Origin: Astrothelium macrocarpum
Taxonomy: Eukaryota > Ascomycota > Dothideomycetes > Trypetheliales > Trypetheliaceae
DNA: 64,000 nucleotides
Assembly: GCA_021030915.1 (NCBI GenBank)
Contig: JAGEMR010000151.1
Span: forward strand, 1 to 64,000
Reading direction: 5' to 3'
Part shown: in pieces, positions 1-10,533 of the stretch
How positions within the stretch are numbered: the stretch's first letter is position 1
Layout of the letters: every line of letters begins with the position of its first letter
Program-made: the position numbers and the translations under genes
Notes under the pieces: model-generated
The model's input: the letters and a program-made list of their open reading frames with translations, nothing else
The model's database searches: none
Told to the model about the DNA's origin: nothing

Positions 1-540
1 ATTAAATAATTAAAAATTAAATAATTAAAAATTAAATAATTAAAAATTAAATAATTAAAAATTAAATAATTAAAAATCGAATTAATTATGATTTTTTTAA
101 ATTAATTTTATTAAATTTATCATTTTTTAATGAAATTATAAATTATTTTATTAATAAATAATAAAAAATAAATTTAAAAAAAGATTTAGATATAATAAAT
201 TCAGAAGAAGATTTAATAATAAATTCAGAAAAAAATTTAGAAAAAAATTCAATAATAATAAATTCAAAAAAAGATTGTTCAAAAATTTTAAAAAATTGTT
301 CAATAATTTCAGAAAATTCAATAAAAAATTTAAAAAATTCAGAAAATTTAATAAAAATAATATGAAATAATTGATTTTCAAAATAATCTGATTTGAATAA
401 ATAAAATGATCAAATATTTTATTAAAAATCAAATTTAAATAATTTCAATTTCATTTTTTCCGAATTAAATAATAAAAATTAAAAACACGAATTTATTGTA
501 TTGATTTTTTATTATTATATCAATTTGGTGGGGATTTATG
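1..540. repeat. AT-rich block with 15-bp tandem repeat
   Basis: Positions 1-75 hold five head-to-tail copies of the 15-mer ATTAAATAATTAAAA, so the array is cut by the window edge. From 76 to about 520 the sequence stays extremely A+T-rich and simple, then G+C rises sharply near 530. Long frames here encode only Asn/Leu/Phe/Lys runs and are not genes. This is what an AT isochore or a heavily RIP-mutated repeat looks like in Pezizomycotina. No transposase or reverse transcriptase motif survives in the part visible. Confidence 0.75.
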
Positions 541-912
541 TGTGCGGAACATCTTCGGCGAAATTATGAGCCGTTTTGAGCCACTCTGCGTTATTGCCGA
601 CCGAGGGCCGCCGTCGTGATTGACATTTCTCATTGCAACCTCCGGTGTCACTGTCTAAACAACTATTTACTCAACCCAAAATTGGTAAAACGAATTTTAT
701 CGAAAATACTCAAGACTAGAGTTGAAATAAACATTGGTCCCAATTCCCTCTTCGTTTACGTGATTTTAATGCTGCACGCTTTTTTCCTCGCAAACTTGTA
801 GCTTTATCTGACTTGCACCAAACTCGACCGGAGCTTCTCATGACTTTCGCCATTCGGAGTCCTCAGGCTCAGCTTTGATTGTATCATATTTTTGGCAGAG
901 CAGCATCATATA
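541..912. other. Intergenic, upstream of F-box gene
   Basis: About 370 bases of normal composition follow the AT-rich block. I see no convincing gene. It presumably carries the promoter and 5' leader of the F-box gene starting at 913. Confidence 0.5.
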
Positions 913-2292
913 ATGAAGCCGTCTCTTGAAGCGCTTCCAATCGAGCTGACCGAATACTTCGTGGGATTCCTCGAGATCCACGATATCGCCTCTCTTCGGC
1001 TAACGAGCCGTACCATGGAGAATAACGCTTCCTACGGCTCTTTCACTAGCACATTCAGACACAAAAATGTTGAGCTGACAAGGAGGACGTTGCAAAAAAT
1101 GGTGCGAGTGACAAGTCAAGGTCGTCTGGGGTGCCTCCTGCAGCATTGCACGATCATTGGCATCTTGCGAAACAAGACGACAGCCGCGTATAATGAGACT
1201 GAATATTCTCGTCTCCTGACCACTGCCTTTAGGCACCTGAAGCGGCGCTCTCAAAGCCCTGGACTCACCTCGCTGTGCCTTCGCGTCGCCGCACGCAGCG
1301 AGGGTACGGACGCAGAGCTCACTAGTCAAGATGAATATCGTTCCTGGCGCACTGTCTGGAATACGGCGCTACAAACATTTACTGTAACCATGACGGCATT
1401 AGAATCGTCTCAGCTACCCGTGAATGAGCATCTGGACATCTTTGGCAGTCTCCGGGGCTGCAGCCTGGGATGCGATGCCTTTCTGGCCTTCGCCCCAAAA
1501 TTTGTCTCAACATATGTTCTTGGTTCATTGAAGAAACTAACAGTGAGCCTGTCGGCGCCTCACAAGCATTATAACGAGGCAACGGTCGACGACACACTGG
1601 CTCAAGCCCAAAGCAGACGTTCTGAGCTAATTCTCCAGGACATTATGCAAGTTTCTCGTATCATGCCAGAACTGGAAAGTCTTGAATTGCACTGGTACAA
1701 TCTCGGAGAGGGCAAGTCTCCTTCTCAAGACCCATCCATGACGGGCTACGAAGGCAGCACAAGCTCCGCCCTCAAATGCCTTCAGGAATGCAGATTGCTT
1801 GGTCTCTATGTGTCTGAAAGCAATCTCCTCCGCTTTCTCGAAGCCGTACACCCTACTAAACTGACATTAAAAGATGTTCGCCTTGTTTCGGGGACCTATA
1901 GCTCTGTCTTTAAATACTTGACAGGTCTGGACAGTCCAGTCACATCGTATCATCTAGACGATCTTTACGAGGGGAATGCTCTGGTACATTTCAGTATACC
2001 AGGAAGTTCCAAGTTTCCGTACTTACGCGACAATGTGGGGCCCAGCTCACTCACGCGACACACCAGCGACGTAAAGGAAACTATTCGCTATCGCTTCGCA
2101 AACGGAAGGCCTCTTGGGTCTGGGGAAAGGATGCGCTGGCTGAGGAATAAGGCCAGAGAATTTGGCCCGCCCACAAATAGTGGTTACGACTTTGTCGAGC
2201 TAAATTTTCAAGAAAATGCAGCTGCACCAAACAACTCGGGCAATAATAGAAATAGTAAAAATAGTAAAGACCCTGTCATATATTTCGTCTAA
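913..2292 (+). CDS. F-box domain protein
   Basis: A single open frame of 459 codons, taken from the first ATG (913). The N-terminus, about residues 5-50, reads as a classic fungal F-box: an LPIEL start, a hydrophobic helix, and the IASLRLTSR segment that precedes the Skp1-facing end. F-box proteins recruit substrates to SCF ubiquitin ligases through Skp1. The rest has no repeat I can name (no WD40 or LRR register) and ends in an Asn/Ser-rich tail. Many Pezizomycotina carry large families of such lineage-specific F-box genes, often in accessory DNA, which fits its position beside the AT-rich block. The substrate is unknown. Confidence 0.75.
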   Translation: MKPSLEALPIELTEYFVGFLEIHDIASLRLTSRTMENNASYGSFTSTFRHKNVELTRRTLQKMVRVTSQGRLGCLLQHCTIIGILRNKTTAAYNETEYSRLLTTAFRHLKRRSQSPGLTSLCLRVAARSEGTDAELTSQDEYRSWRTVWNTALQTFTVTMTALESSQLPVNEHLDIFGSLRGCSLGCDAFLAFAPKFVSTYVLGSLKKLTVSLSAPHKHYNEATVDDTLAQAQSRRSELILQDIMQVSRIMPELESLELHWYNLGEGKSPSQDPSMTGYEGSTSSALKCLQECRLLGLYVSESNLLRFLEAVHPTKLTLKDVRLVSGTYSSVFKYLTGLDSPVTSYHLDDLYEGNALVHFSIPGSSKFPYLRDNVGPSSLTRHTSDVKETIRYRFANGRPLGSGERMRWLRNKAREFGPPTNSGYDFVELNFQENAAAPNNSGNNRNSKNSKDPVIYFV

Positions 2293-3239
2293 AAAGAGGT
2301 TGTTCAGAAAGTGAATATAGATTTTAATGTTTTTGGTATCAAATGTTAATACAAAGTAAGCCAGAGTTTGTTCCCCCTTCAGATAGCATGCTGTATACTT
2401 TAGGCTGTAGTAAAACTCATTACGCATCGGCAGGCTTAGCTTTTGCTAAGCGCACCTTGCCAGCACATAAAAGATAAAGTTGAAAATGACATGCATGTGA
2501 GTCTGACAGATACGAAACTAGCGCACGACAATCAAGGACAGGCTAGGCTCGTCCACAACGAATAAAGATAAGCAGGCACAAGTTGACGCTCGCACCTTTC
2601 CTACAACTAGTTTCCAAAAGAATTGCTTTTCTATGAACATGTATTCATGTTTCATTCGAACATATTCTTATGCAAGGAATAATCCACAACTGATTCATAG
2701 AATTTCAGCCATGGGGGCGCCAAATCAAGTAGCGGCGGGTTGGCCGAAAGGAGCGCCGGGTTCTATAGCATACAGCGTTATTAAGTAACGTGATGCAGGA
2801 CACCCAATAACTTCCTGAGGACATACGGTGTTACCAAGAGCGACATTGGTAATATGGACACCCTTGCCCAACAGCGGGACATCTAGATAAATATTGAATT
2901 ACAGGGCATTTGTCTTTTGGAAAACCAGAGATTGAGAATTGTGAAGTAAGATATTCGGAAGACAGCGACGAAGAGAATTGAGACTTACCAGGGGCTATCT
3001 CGGTAATTACAATTAAGCACACACAGCTCCGATGCTGACAGAGGTGTCAGCAGTTGAGAAGCTCAAGCTGTATCTGCCAAAGCTGGAGTGTATCCAACAC
3101 TGGCACGTCTTGAGATCGAACGTAAACGTCCCGGGCCCCGAAATTTTCCCAGCTCGAAAGCTCTATACCAATAGAATTTGAGGACAACAGTAAAGTTAGG
3201 CGGACGCCTAAGACGTTTGGAAACTCAAAATTCAACCTC
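2293..3239. other. Intergenic between convergent F-box and NLR genes
   Basis: Both flanking genes end here. I see no conserved frame between 2293 and about 3239. The right-hand edge grades into decayed ankyrin sequence, listed separately. Confidence 0.5.
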
Positions 3240-3333
3240 ACAAAGGCACAAATGCATCTAGGAAATATCTGCACAATCTGTTGGTGACCTTCCGAAATGG
3301 CTCTTTGGGAAGAGCATTGCCCCAAAACCCACT
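3240..3333 (-). pseudogene. Decayed ankyrin repeat beyond the NLR stop codon
   Basis: Downstream of the NLR stop (TAA, 3336-3334) the same frame continues with S-G-F-x-G-N-A-L, the usual start of an ankyrin unit in this gene. After a one-base slip another frame gives EGHQQIVQI, the usual end of the unit. So at least one more repeat used to be coded. The stop sits where sister repeats have a Gln (CAA) codon, so one C-to-T change would create it. The frameshift inside the unit shows the tail has been lost for some time. Confidence 0.65.
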
Positions 3334-6300
3334 TTACATAACGTCGTCCGCCCCTCGATCGAGTAGCATTTGGACGATGTGTTGATGGCCTCTTGCGGAA
3401 GCTGCTCGGAGAGCAGAGCCGTAGTATCCACCCTGTATATTGACATCCACTCCCCAATCGAGTAATATCTGAACGATGTGTTGATGGCCCTTTTCAGAAG
3501 CTGTTTGAAGGGCAGTATTATAAAATCCATTTTGTGCGTTGATCTCCGCTCCCCGATTAAGTAGCATTAGAACAATCGATTGATTTCCCTCGAAACAAGC
3601 TGCTTGGAGAGCGCTGCCATTAAATCCAACTTGTGCGTTGACATCCGCGCCCCGATCGAGTAGCATTTGAACAATCAATTGATTCCCTGATAAGCAAGTT
3701 GCTTGGAGAGCGTTGCCACCCGACTCACTTTGTACGTTGACATCCGCGCCCCGATCAAGTAAAATCTGAACAATTTGTTGATAGCCTCTCATAGAAGCTA
3801 TCTTAAGAGTGTTACCATTTTCATTAATATCCGCCCCTCTATCAAGTAGAATTTCAACGAGTTGTTCATGGCCCTTCCAAGCAGCTGCACAAAGTGGACT
3901 TTGGTAGTGTCCTATCCTCGAGTTGACATTTGCCCCCAAATCAAGTAGCATTTGGACGATTGGCTGGTGGCCTCCAAAGGCAGCTCCACAGAGAGCACTG
4001 TCTTTGACATCTGGCCTCCAATTAAGTAGCATTTGGACGATCTGCCGGTGGCCTGCTGAGGAAGCTCCAAAGAGATCTCTGTCGTTGACATTTGCTCCCC
4101 GATCGAGCAGTATTTGAACGATCTGCTGGTGGCCTTTCGAGGAAGCTGTATGGAGAGCACTATCGTATTCTCTCGTGTTCTCTGTGTATCTACCCCGTGC
4201 GTTGACATCTGCTCCCCGATCGAGTAGCATTTGAACGATCTGCTGGTGGCCTTTCGAGGAAACTGCATGTAGAGCATTGTTGTAAGCGTTTTCTGTGTAT
4301 CTGCTCGGTCCGTTGACATCTGCTCCCCGATCGAGTAGCATTTGAACGATCTGCCGGTGGCCTGCTAAGGAAGCTCCATAGAGAACACTGTCGTCGACAT
4401 ACGCCCCTCTATCGAGTAGCATTTGAACGATCTGCTGGTAGCCTTCCGAGGAAGCTTTGTAAAGAACATAGTCGTCGACCTCTGCCCCTCGATCGAGTAG
4501 CATTTGCACTACTTGCACTTGCGGTTGTTGTTGGCATATAGCCCCTGCGAGAGCGTTGCCATAGTACATACCCTGCGCCTTCACATTTGCCCCCCAATCG
4601 AGCAGCATCTGGATGATCTGCGGCTGTCGAAGGAACACCGCTGTTTGGAGAGCATTGCCATATCTTCCTCCTTTCGCATTGGCGTCGACTCCCTGTTGGA
4701 GCAACACTTCGACCCCTAGCGTATATTTACGGTTGATTGTGGTAATCAGTGATTTGTGCAACAGCTCAGGCGACACAGCGTTCCGGCTCCTTTGCAACAG
4801 TCGTACGACAGCATCTTTTTTGCTGAAAATTGCCGCCAAGAGAGCACTGTTGTGCTGACCACCCTCTGCATTGACATTGGCACGAGCCACTTCAATCAGT
4901 AGACGAGCTGATTCCTCATGACCGTTCGCACACGCTGCCTGCAAAGCGTTCCCATATCGTTCTCCGGGGCTGTTGACATCACATTCTTTTACTAAATGTG
5001 CGGCAAGATTATACAGATTCTGCTCAGAAAAGATGTATAATAAACTGGCATTAAGTGTATATTTGCGGACTTGAAAAGGTTGAAAAATATTGCGGCAAGT
5101 AATCCACTTCTCTAATTTGTTGTTTCTTTCGCGAAACATCCCGAGGAATTGCTTCTGAGAGAACTTGTTGGCTTCCGCATGCTCAGCGTGGTTGAACAAG
5201 AAGATCACTGCGTACTCCATGAATGGATGCTGCATCGACATAGAATCCTTCGCTGAGTCGCTTTCCGATTTGCTTGATCGCTTCCTCTTGCCATTACTTT
5301 GCGGTGGCTTGTCAACGCTCGGCGGTGGCTCGTCAACTCTCAAAAAATATTCAAGACAACATTCCTTGAGCCGATTGTGACTCCACCCCGTTAGGTTCTC
5401 TCCGACATCAGGTCGGATCCTAGCTAATCCATTTTTTTGTAGTAGGAAGCCCCTAACTGTCTCGTGAATGAATTGAATCGTAACCGGCTCGGACTTTGAG
5501 ACCTCGACCAGCCCTTTGGAGCAATTGAGGATATGGCGTTCGATGTTGTCTTTGCTTGGCACATCGAAGCTCCACCCATCTGAAGACCCAGTTGCTACCG
5601 CAAAGAATAATTCAGTCGGACTCAAAGGACGTGACGCAAACAAGGTCCATTGTAAAAGCAAGACAGATTCATCTTTATTCTCGGCGTTTCTCGCTAGTAT
5701 CTTAGCGAATAGATCGTCCAGTTCATCTGGGATCTCATCGAGATACTCCAACAATTTCGTGATTTGCCCATGATCGTAGTGTTTCTTCAATATCGGAACT
5801 ACTAAAACAACCCATAAAAAAACACCCGAGGCTTTACGACACAAGCCTTCTCGGACTTCTTCAATCTGGGGACTTTCATCTTTTGTCAACTGATTTTGTA
5901 TGTACGTGGCGATGTCGTTTTGATGTCCTAATTCATTTTCCACAATCAAAGAAACTCCTTTGTTGATGCTGATGTGAGGATAGTGACGACTTGAAAGACA
6001 AATCTTCAACCGCAATCCGTTGCTGATTGCAATATACCCCAATTCTTCAAGGAACAGGACCATGAGGCGCACATCATCCTCTTCTCCCTCGTCCAGAGCA
6101 TCAATGAAGATGTTGAGGTATTTGTTTCTTAGGGTTTCCGCTATATGGAGAAGAAAGCCTTGGAGCTCGAGGATTGTCCACTCATCAACATCCCCATCCC
6201 TCTCCTTTTTTGCAAACTGCTCGCTGAAATGATGCTGGAGTTCGGGAAGAGCTTCAAGAAGCTGATACACGAGCGAACGGTACATGCCCGCGCTCGACCT

Positions 6301-7774
6301 TTCCAGCAAACCAGGTGCTCGGGCGTTGAAGAAATATGCTATTGTTGTACCTGACTTTCGATCTTTTCTAGTCTTTTCGTAAATTGTTTTCATAATTGTC
6401 GATTTGCCGGAACCAGGTTTTCCTTTAATCCACAGAAACCCATGGTGTGCCTCGACTTTGGTCTCATCCCACCACTCTTTGAACTGGGCGTGCTCTAGAA
6501 TCCACAGGCATGTCCTTCTATGACCTCGACGGATGTTGAGAAGACGAGCGTCCTGACGGTCGAATGATAGCGATTTCAAAAGAGCCTGATATGCGTGTAA
6601 AGACGTTAGGTCATCCGCTGTACGGCTATTACCAGTAAAGGTAGTCTTTTGCTCAGGAGAGCAACTAATAGGTGGCGGGAAAACGGAATGATCTAGGAGA
6701 CAGTTCAGCCTTATTGCTGTAAGAGTCGGGTCCCAAAATATCTACGGAACTCTGCCTTGTTAAGAGGGAAACGCGTTACGTACTTGTTGAACTTTGCGCA
6801 TGATTGCCTTGGCAGTGTGCATGGACAACACGGTTCATGTAAGCAAGCAGTTCCTTTGAAACTGCAGCGGCCGCGACTGCGGCATATGCATGCCAGTTGT
6901 TATTTTTGTGAGAGTCGGCGTAATCGGATATCCCGCGGATGACGACACAGCAAAAGTCATTCATCAGCCCAGCCGCCTCCATCTCAAAACACATAACGCC
7001 TCCGTATTCCTGACTAATTCTGTCTCTGATTGTAGCATTCTTCATCACGCAGTTGCCGGATGCAATAAGGCCATAATGGACGACCGGATCATCGGAGAAC
7101 TCGCGCTGAGGTCTATACTCGATTCCCGCTTTGTCGCAGCGATCGCACGAGTCTTGATCTCGGACGTGTTCGCAGTCGGCTTGGAATAACACATCAAGAT
7201 TGGGAGGTGGTCGCCTATACTCAAAAAGCCTTGGGTATTGTTGTAGCATTTCGGCGACATAAGCTGAAGCCTTGCTTGTTGCTACCCGTTGATCCGACTT
7301 CATCAAATTCAGTGCCTGTAGCCATTCTGAGGGTGGCGGCAATAGAAACCCTTTTCGTTCGAAGCTGGTTGATGTCTGCTTTCCAAGATCGTATTGTACC
7401 ACACCGCCGTGCCTACCCGTGGGAATACCGATAACGACGTCTCCAAGCCGAATGTCGTTGTTGTTGCTAGGCACTCCTCCACCAATCCCGACTAGGAGGC
7501 GAATTCGAATGGATGGGAAAGAGCGGCTTAGGTTAGTCGCAACAGCCGCTGCAGAAACGGTGGCCTGGTACCCCATAGGCAGAGACACAATGACAACGTC
7601 ATGGCCACTCAACCGACCGAAAATGTATTGATTGTAGTCGCCTGCTGCGGTGGGTAAATGCTGGTGCTCTTCGTCCAATAGATAGCGTGCTGCGCTCAAC
7701 TCCACTTCCAGAGGACAGAATAACGCCACCGTGTAGGCATGATGATCCAGCGTTTTCCTCGACTCATAATTCAT
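3334..7774 (-). CDS. NLR-like protein: PNP_UDP - NACHT - ankyrin repeats
   Basis: Two exons, 7774-6784 and 6716-3334, joined across a 67-nt intron (6783-6717; GTACGT donor, TTACAG acceptor, phase 1) give 1457 residues without a stop. Residues ~15-320 form a phosphorylase-type PNP_UDP domain with GIGGGVPS, CFEMEAAG and RGISDYADSHKN. A linker leads to a NACHT NTPase with Walker A GKPGSGKST (~429-437) and a Walker B-like FIDALDE (~535-540). Residues ~910-1457 are roughly 16 ankyrin repeats, several nearly identical in DNA. PNP-NACHT-ANK proteins are a common fungal NLR class. They are thought to act in nonself recognition or incompatibility by signal-induced oligomerisation. The ligand is unknown. 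The C-terminus looks shortened relative to an older array. Confidence 0.85.
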
Positions 7775-8873
7775 AAGACCACTTTTCTAGACTGACTCGG
7801 ATTAGAATCCGGTATCGACGATATCTTTGGGAGATTTTTTCGGCCTTGTGGACGGACTGACGATTAAGTTGAGTCGAGGTAGTTAAAGTATAGGAAGGAA
7901 GGTAGGGACATTCCAACAGCGTGTGCTCTGAGTCGTAAATGTTTAGATGGCTGAGAATGGAGTTGGCGCTTGCGGTGTATCTTCGATGGCTATGCTATTG
8001 CAGGTTGTCATCCAAAGTAATTGCATGTCCCCAGCCTCGCTGCGAGGCAGACGCGGTGGCATCCATCACGTTCGATCGCGCCTCTAATTGGACTCTGTCC
8101 TGCGCCATTCACCACGTGATGAGGAGAAAGGCCAGCATATTCATGAGCATTTCCTCATAAAATGCTGCCCAGGGTTTGTTAGCTGTGGGGTTGTTAACGA
8201 TAAAGATGCTCTGTTACTCTCGCAACTATTAGAGGGCTGATCACATCGAGGCTAAATTGCCCCGCGATAAGCCACGATGGAGGTAGCCAGCTGTGGAGAA
8301 CGTGAAAGCTCTGAAGATGGGTGACAGTAGAATATTGTCACCTAAGACTGCGAGAGATATAATTCGCTACAACCCTCATTGGGAGAACCTCAACATGAAA
8401 AAACCAAAAAAAAAACTTAAAGACCACTTCTTAATAGATTCCTTGTAGACATTTTCTGTTTTATAATCATCTGAAATGGCATGAGGTTCTCCCTGCGAAG
8501 TGGACGGCGTATCATATCTCTCGCGGTCGCGACTTCGCGGGTGACATTTCTTCTTACAGCCATTAGTGAGGACCAGGCGTCGATTTGACTCAGGCGCCAA
8601 CATCTTAGTGGATGGAGACCGTCGCTTGAGTATCATGATAATCCAGCGAGCGTTCACGTTTCCATTCGAACTAATACAGTAATCGAGAATGCTACACAGC
8701 CAACCCACCTCCAATGCATTCAATTCGATTCTAGATCGTTGTTCCACCGAAATATAAAATAAGGTAGACCGAAATCACTTTGGGGTCAATCTATTGAATA
8801 CTATCAAGAAACAGCCACGTCTTAAACACGATCACGATCCAACACTATATTCCCTCGAAGGGAACCAAAACCT
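7775..8873. other. Intergenic, 1.1 kb
   Basis: This is upstream of the NLR and downstream of nothing I recognise. A 123-codon frame at 8376-8747 (minus) has no family features and an A/T-run end. I do not call a gene. Confidence 0.4.
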
Positions 8874-9215
8874 TTACATCACCGTACACCAGCACCCAAC
8901 CTCAGCGCCCGCCCTTCCCTTTGCAGGACCCGTCCCAAATCTAATCCCGCCGCCTGTCATTCTCACGATTCGTATCTCCTCCATATTGTACTTTCCACGG
9001 TAGTCGCAGCGCGGACACTCATACGGCTTGGCCCATCGCCTTCGTGGTGCTGGTGCTACTTCGCGAGGCCTGGGCGCGTAGGGATCTGTAGGCAGATTCA
9101 GAAGTGGACAGGTGAGCAGATTGGAGCGTTTTCTCTTGGCTGTTTGGCAGCAGTGGAGGAGGGTGAGCCAAGAGTGATGGCAAGTAGGGGAGCGGTTGTA
9201 TTGGGTGTAGCACAT
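8874..9215 (-). CDS. Small Cys-rich protein with C-terminal CaaX-like box
   Basis: Reading from ATG 9215 gives 113 residues starting MCYTQYN. It has paired Cys/His motifs (TCHHSW, HCC, CPRC) and ends in C-T-V-M, which fits a farnesylation CaaX box. Short Cys/His-rich hypothetical proteins with an N-terminal CHHSW-like block, a central CPxCD and a C-terminal Cys motif recur in ascomycetes; that statement is from memory. The frame stays open upstream to another ATG at 9368 (164 residues), but that extension looks less protein-like. There is no signal peptide, so a membrane-tethered intracellular protein is more likely than a secreted one. Function unknown. Confidence 0.5.
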   Translation of the reverse strand: MCYTQYNRSPTCHHSWLTLLHCCQTAKRKRSNLLTCPLLNLPTDPYAPRPREVAPAPRRRWAKPYECPRCDYRGKYNMEEIRIVRMTGGGIRFGTGPAKGRAGAEVGCWCTVM

Positions 9216-9805
9216 TAGAGGGCGTGTGGGGTAGAAGACGTCGACCGATGTATAGACGCAGGTTTGAACCGGTAGCAGCCCGGATGGCGATTCGATAGCG
9301 TGGGTATGCTCTCTGAATTGTCTCGTGCTTTGCACGAAGCCGGAATTACTATATCCTTGTCCAAGCATCGAAGCAATGTCCGTATCGAGACTTCAGAACT
9401 ATTAGTCGAAAAATATTCAAACCGCTGCCAGTTCAATGCTCGGAACATGATGGTCCACATTCCCTTGGCGTGACAAAGACCATGCCGTCTGGAAGGCAGT
9501 GACGAGTCTGCCCATTAGTCATGAGCCATCACGGCAGGAGTGACCATCATCTTTATTCACCACATCGTGAGGTGGGACGGATATTGTCAGGTGTGACTGG
9601 TGACCTCAAGGCTTTCGTGCTGCGCCACAAGGAGCGTGACTAAAAGCTTGGATTAGAATTTGGACCATTGCATTCAACTCAGGCTTCGCTGTTCCGGAGT
9701 TCCAACTTGTCCAATGGATTCTTGGATAGATGAAGTTGATCCCCTTGATCTTCATCCTGGGCCCTTTGGCTAACAGTGACTCATCAAAAGGATGATAGCA
9801 GACTG
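9216..9805. other. Intergenic, 590 bp
   Basis: This is the 5' side of the small Cys-rich gene and the 3' side of SDHAF3. The only frames are short and unconvincing. Confidence 0.45.
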
Positions 9806-10345
9806 TCATCGCTCGCCTTGATATTCCGGATCATTCTCTTTGAGTTCTTTCTCCCGTATTGCTTGCATGAGTTCGTAGAGTTGGCCTAGCTGCTCGTCTG
9901 TAAAATCACAATATCAGTACTATTGTCGGACAGCCTATCAGACAAACAGCACATACCACTCATCTTGCCAATTTTTTCTTGATCCATTCTGGCATCTCGC
10001 CATGTATCACCTTCCAATTGTTGAGCGTAGCCTTGCCATTCTGCCAAGAAGCCGATCTAAAGTGAAGACCTTTGGTTAGCCAGCTCCTGCACATGGGTTG
10101 AATGGTATAACTATTGAACGCAGACATACAATGTGCACGGGATTGTCAACATTCCTGTGAGCTCTAAACTCGCTTTTAACGTATTCATCACCCAAGAGAC
10201 GCATTTCTCGTGGCAGCTTTCGATGTGAACGGAGTACTCGTCTGTACAATGGAATCGGGGGAAGGAGAGCAGCAGGCTCAGGTTTCAGTAAATTGGGTTT
10301 AGTCAATGGCGTATGACTCGCAAAACATCGCAGCGAAGGTCTCAT
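9806..10345 (-). CDS. SDHAF3: Succinate dehydrogenase assembly factor 3 (Acn9/Sdh7-type)
   Basis: Three exons, 10345-10130, 10056-9957 and 9897-9806, join in frame to 135 residues. Introns are 73 and 59 nt with GTATGT donors. The protein has a short basic/hydroxylated mitochondrial-type leader, then PLYRRVLRSHRKLP (LYR motif, ~32-45), GDEYVKSEFRAHRNV and IGFLAEWQGYAQQ, the diagnostic SDHAF3 order. It acts in the mitochondrial matrix, protecting and maturing the Fe-S subunit of complex II. It is divergently arranged with MTQ2, with 188 bp between start codons, so the two probably share a promoter. Identification is secure. The ATG at 10345 was chosen because the frame further upstream lacks a leader-like sequence. 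Confidence 0.92.
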
Positions 10346-10533
10346 TTTGAGCAAATGTAGCTTCGAAGAGTGGTAACGGTTTTGGGAAGATGAATAAAGT
10401 ACAATGTATACCTGGGGAACAGACACTAAAAATTTATGGATGATCTCATTGACCTCGGCTCGGAAGACTCCGCAATTGTTAAAAATAACAAACGCTTTGT
10501 ATTCAGTCAATACTGTTCTAGACACAGAAAGTT

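Noticed and set aside
151..432. 93-codon frame in the AT-rich block
   Set aside because: Only Asn/Leu/Phe runs, explained by composition.
8376..8747. 123-codon minus-strand frame
   Set aside because: No recognisable motif, ends in a Phe run from an A tract, and has no splice-linked partner.
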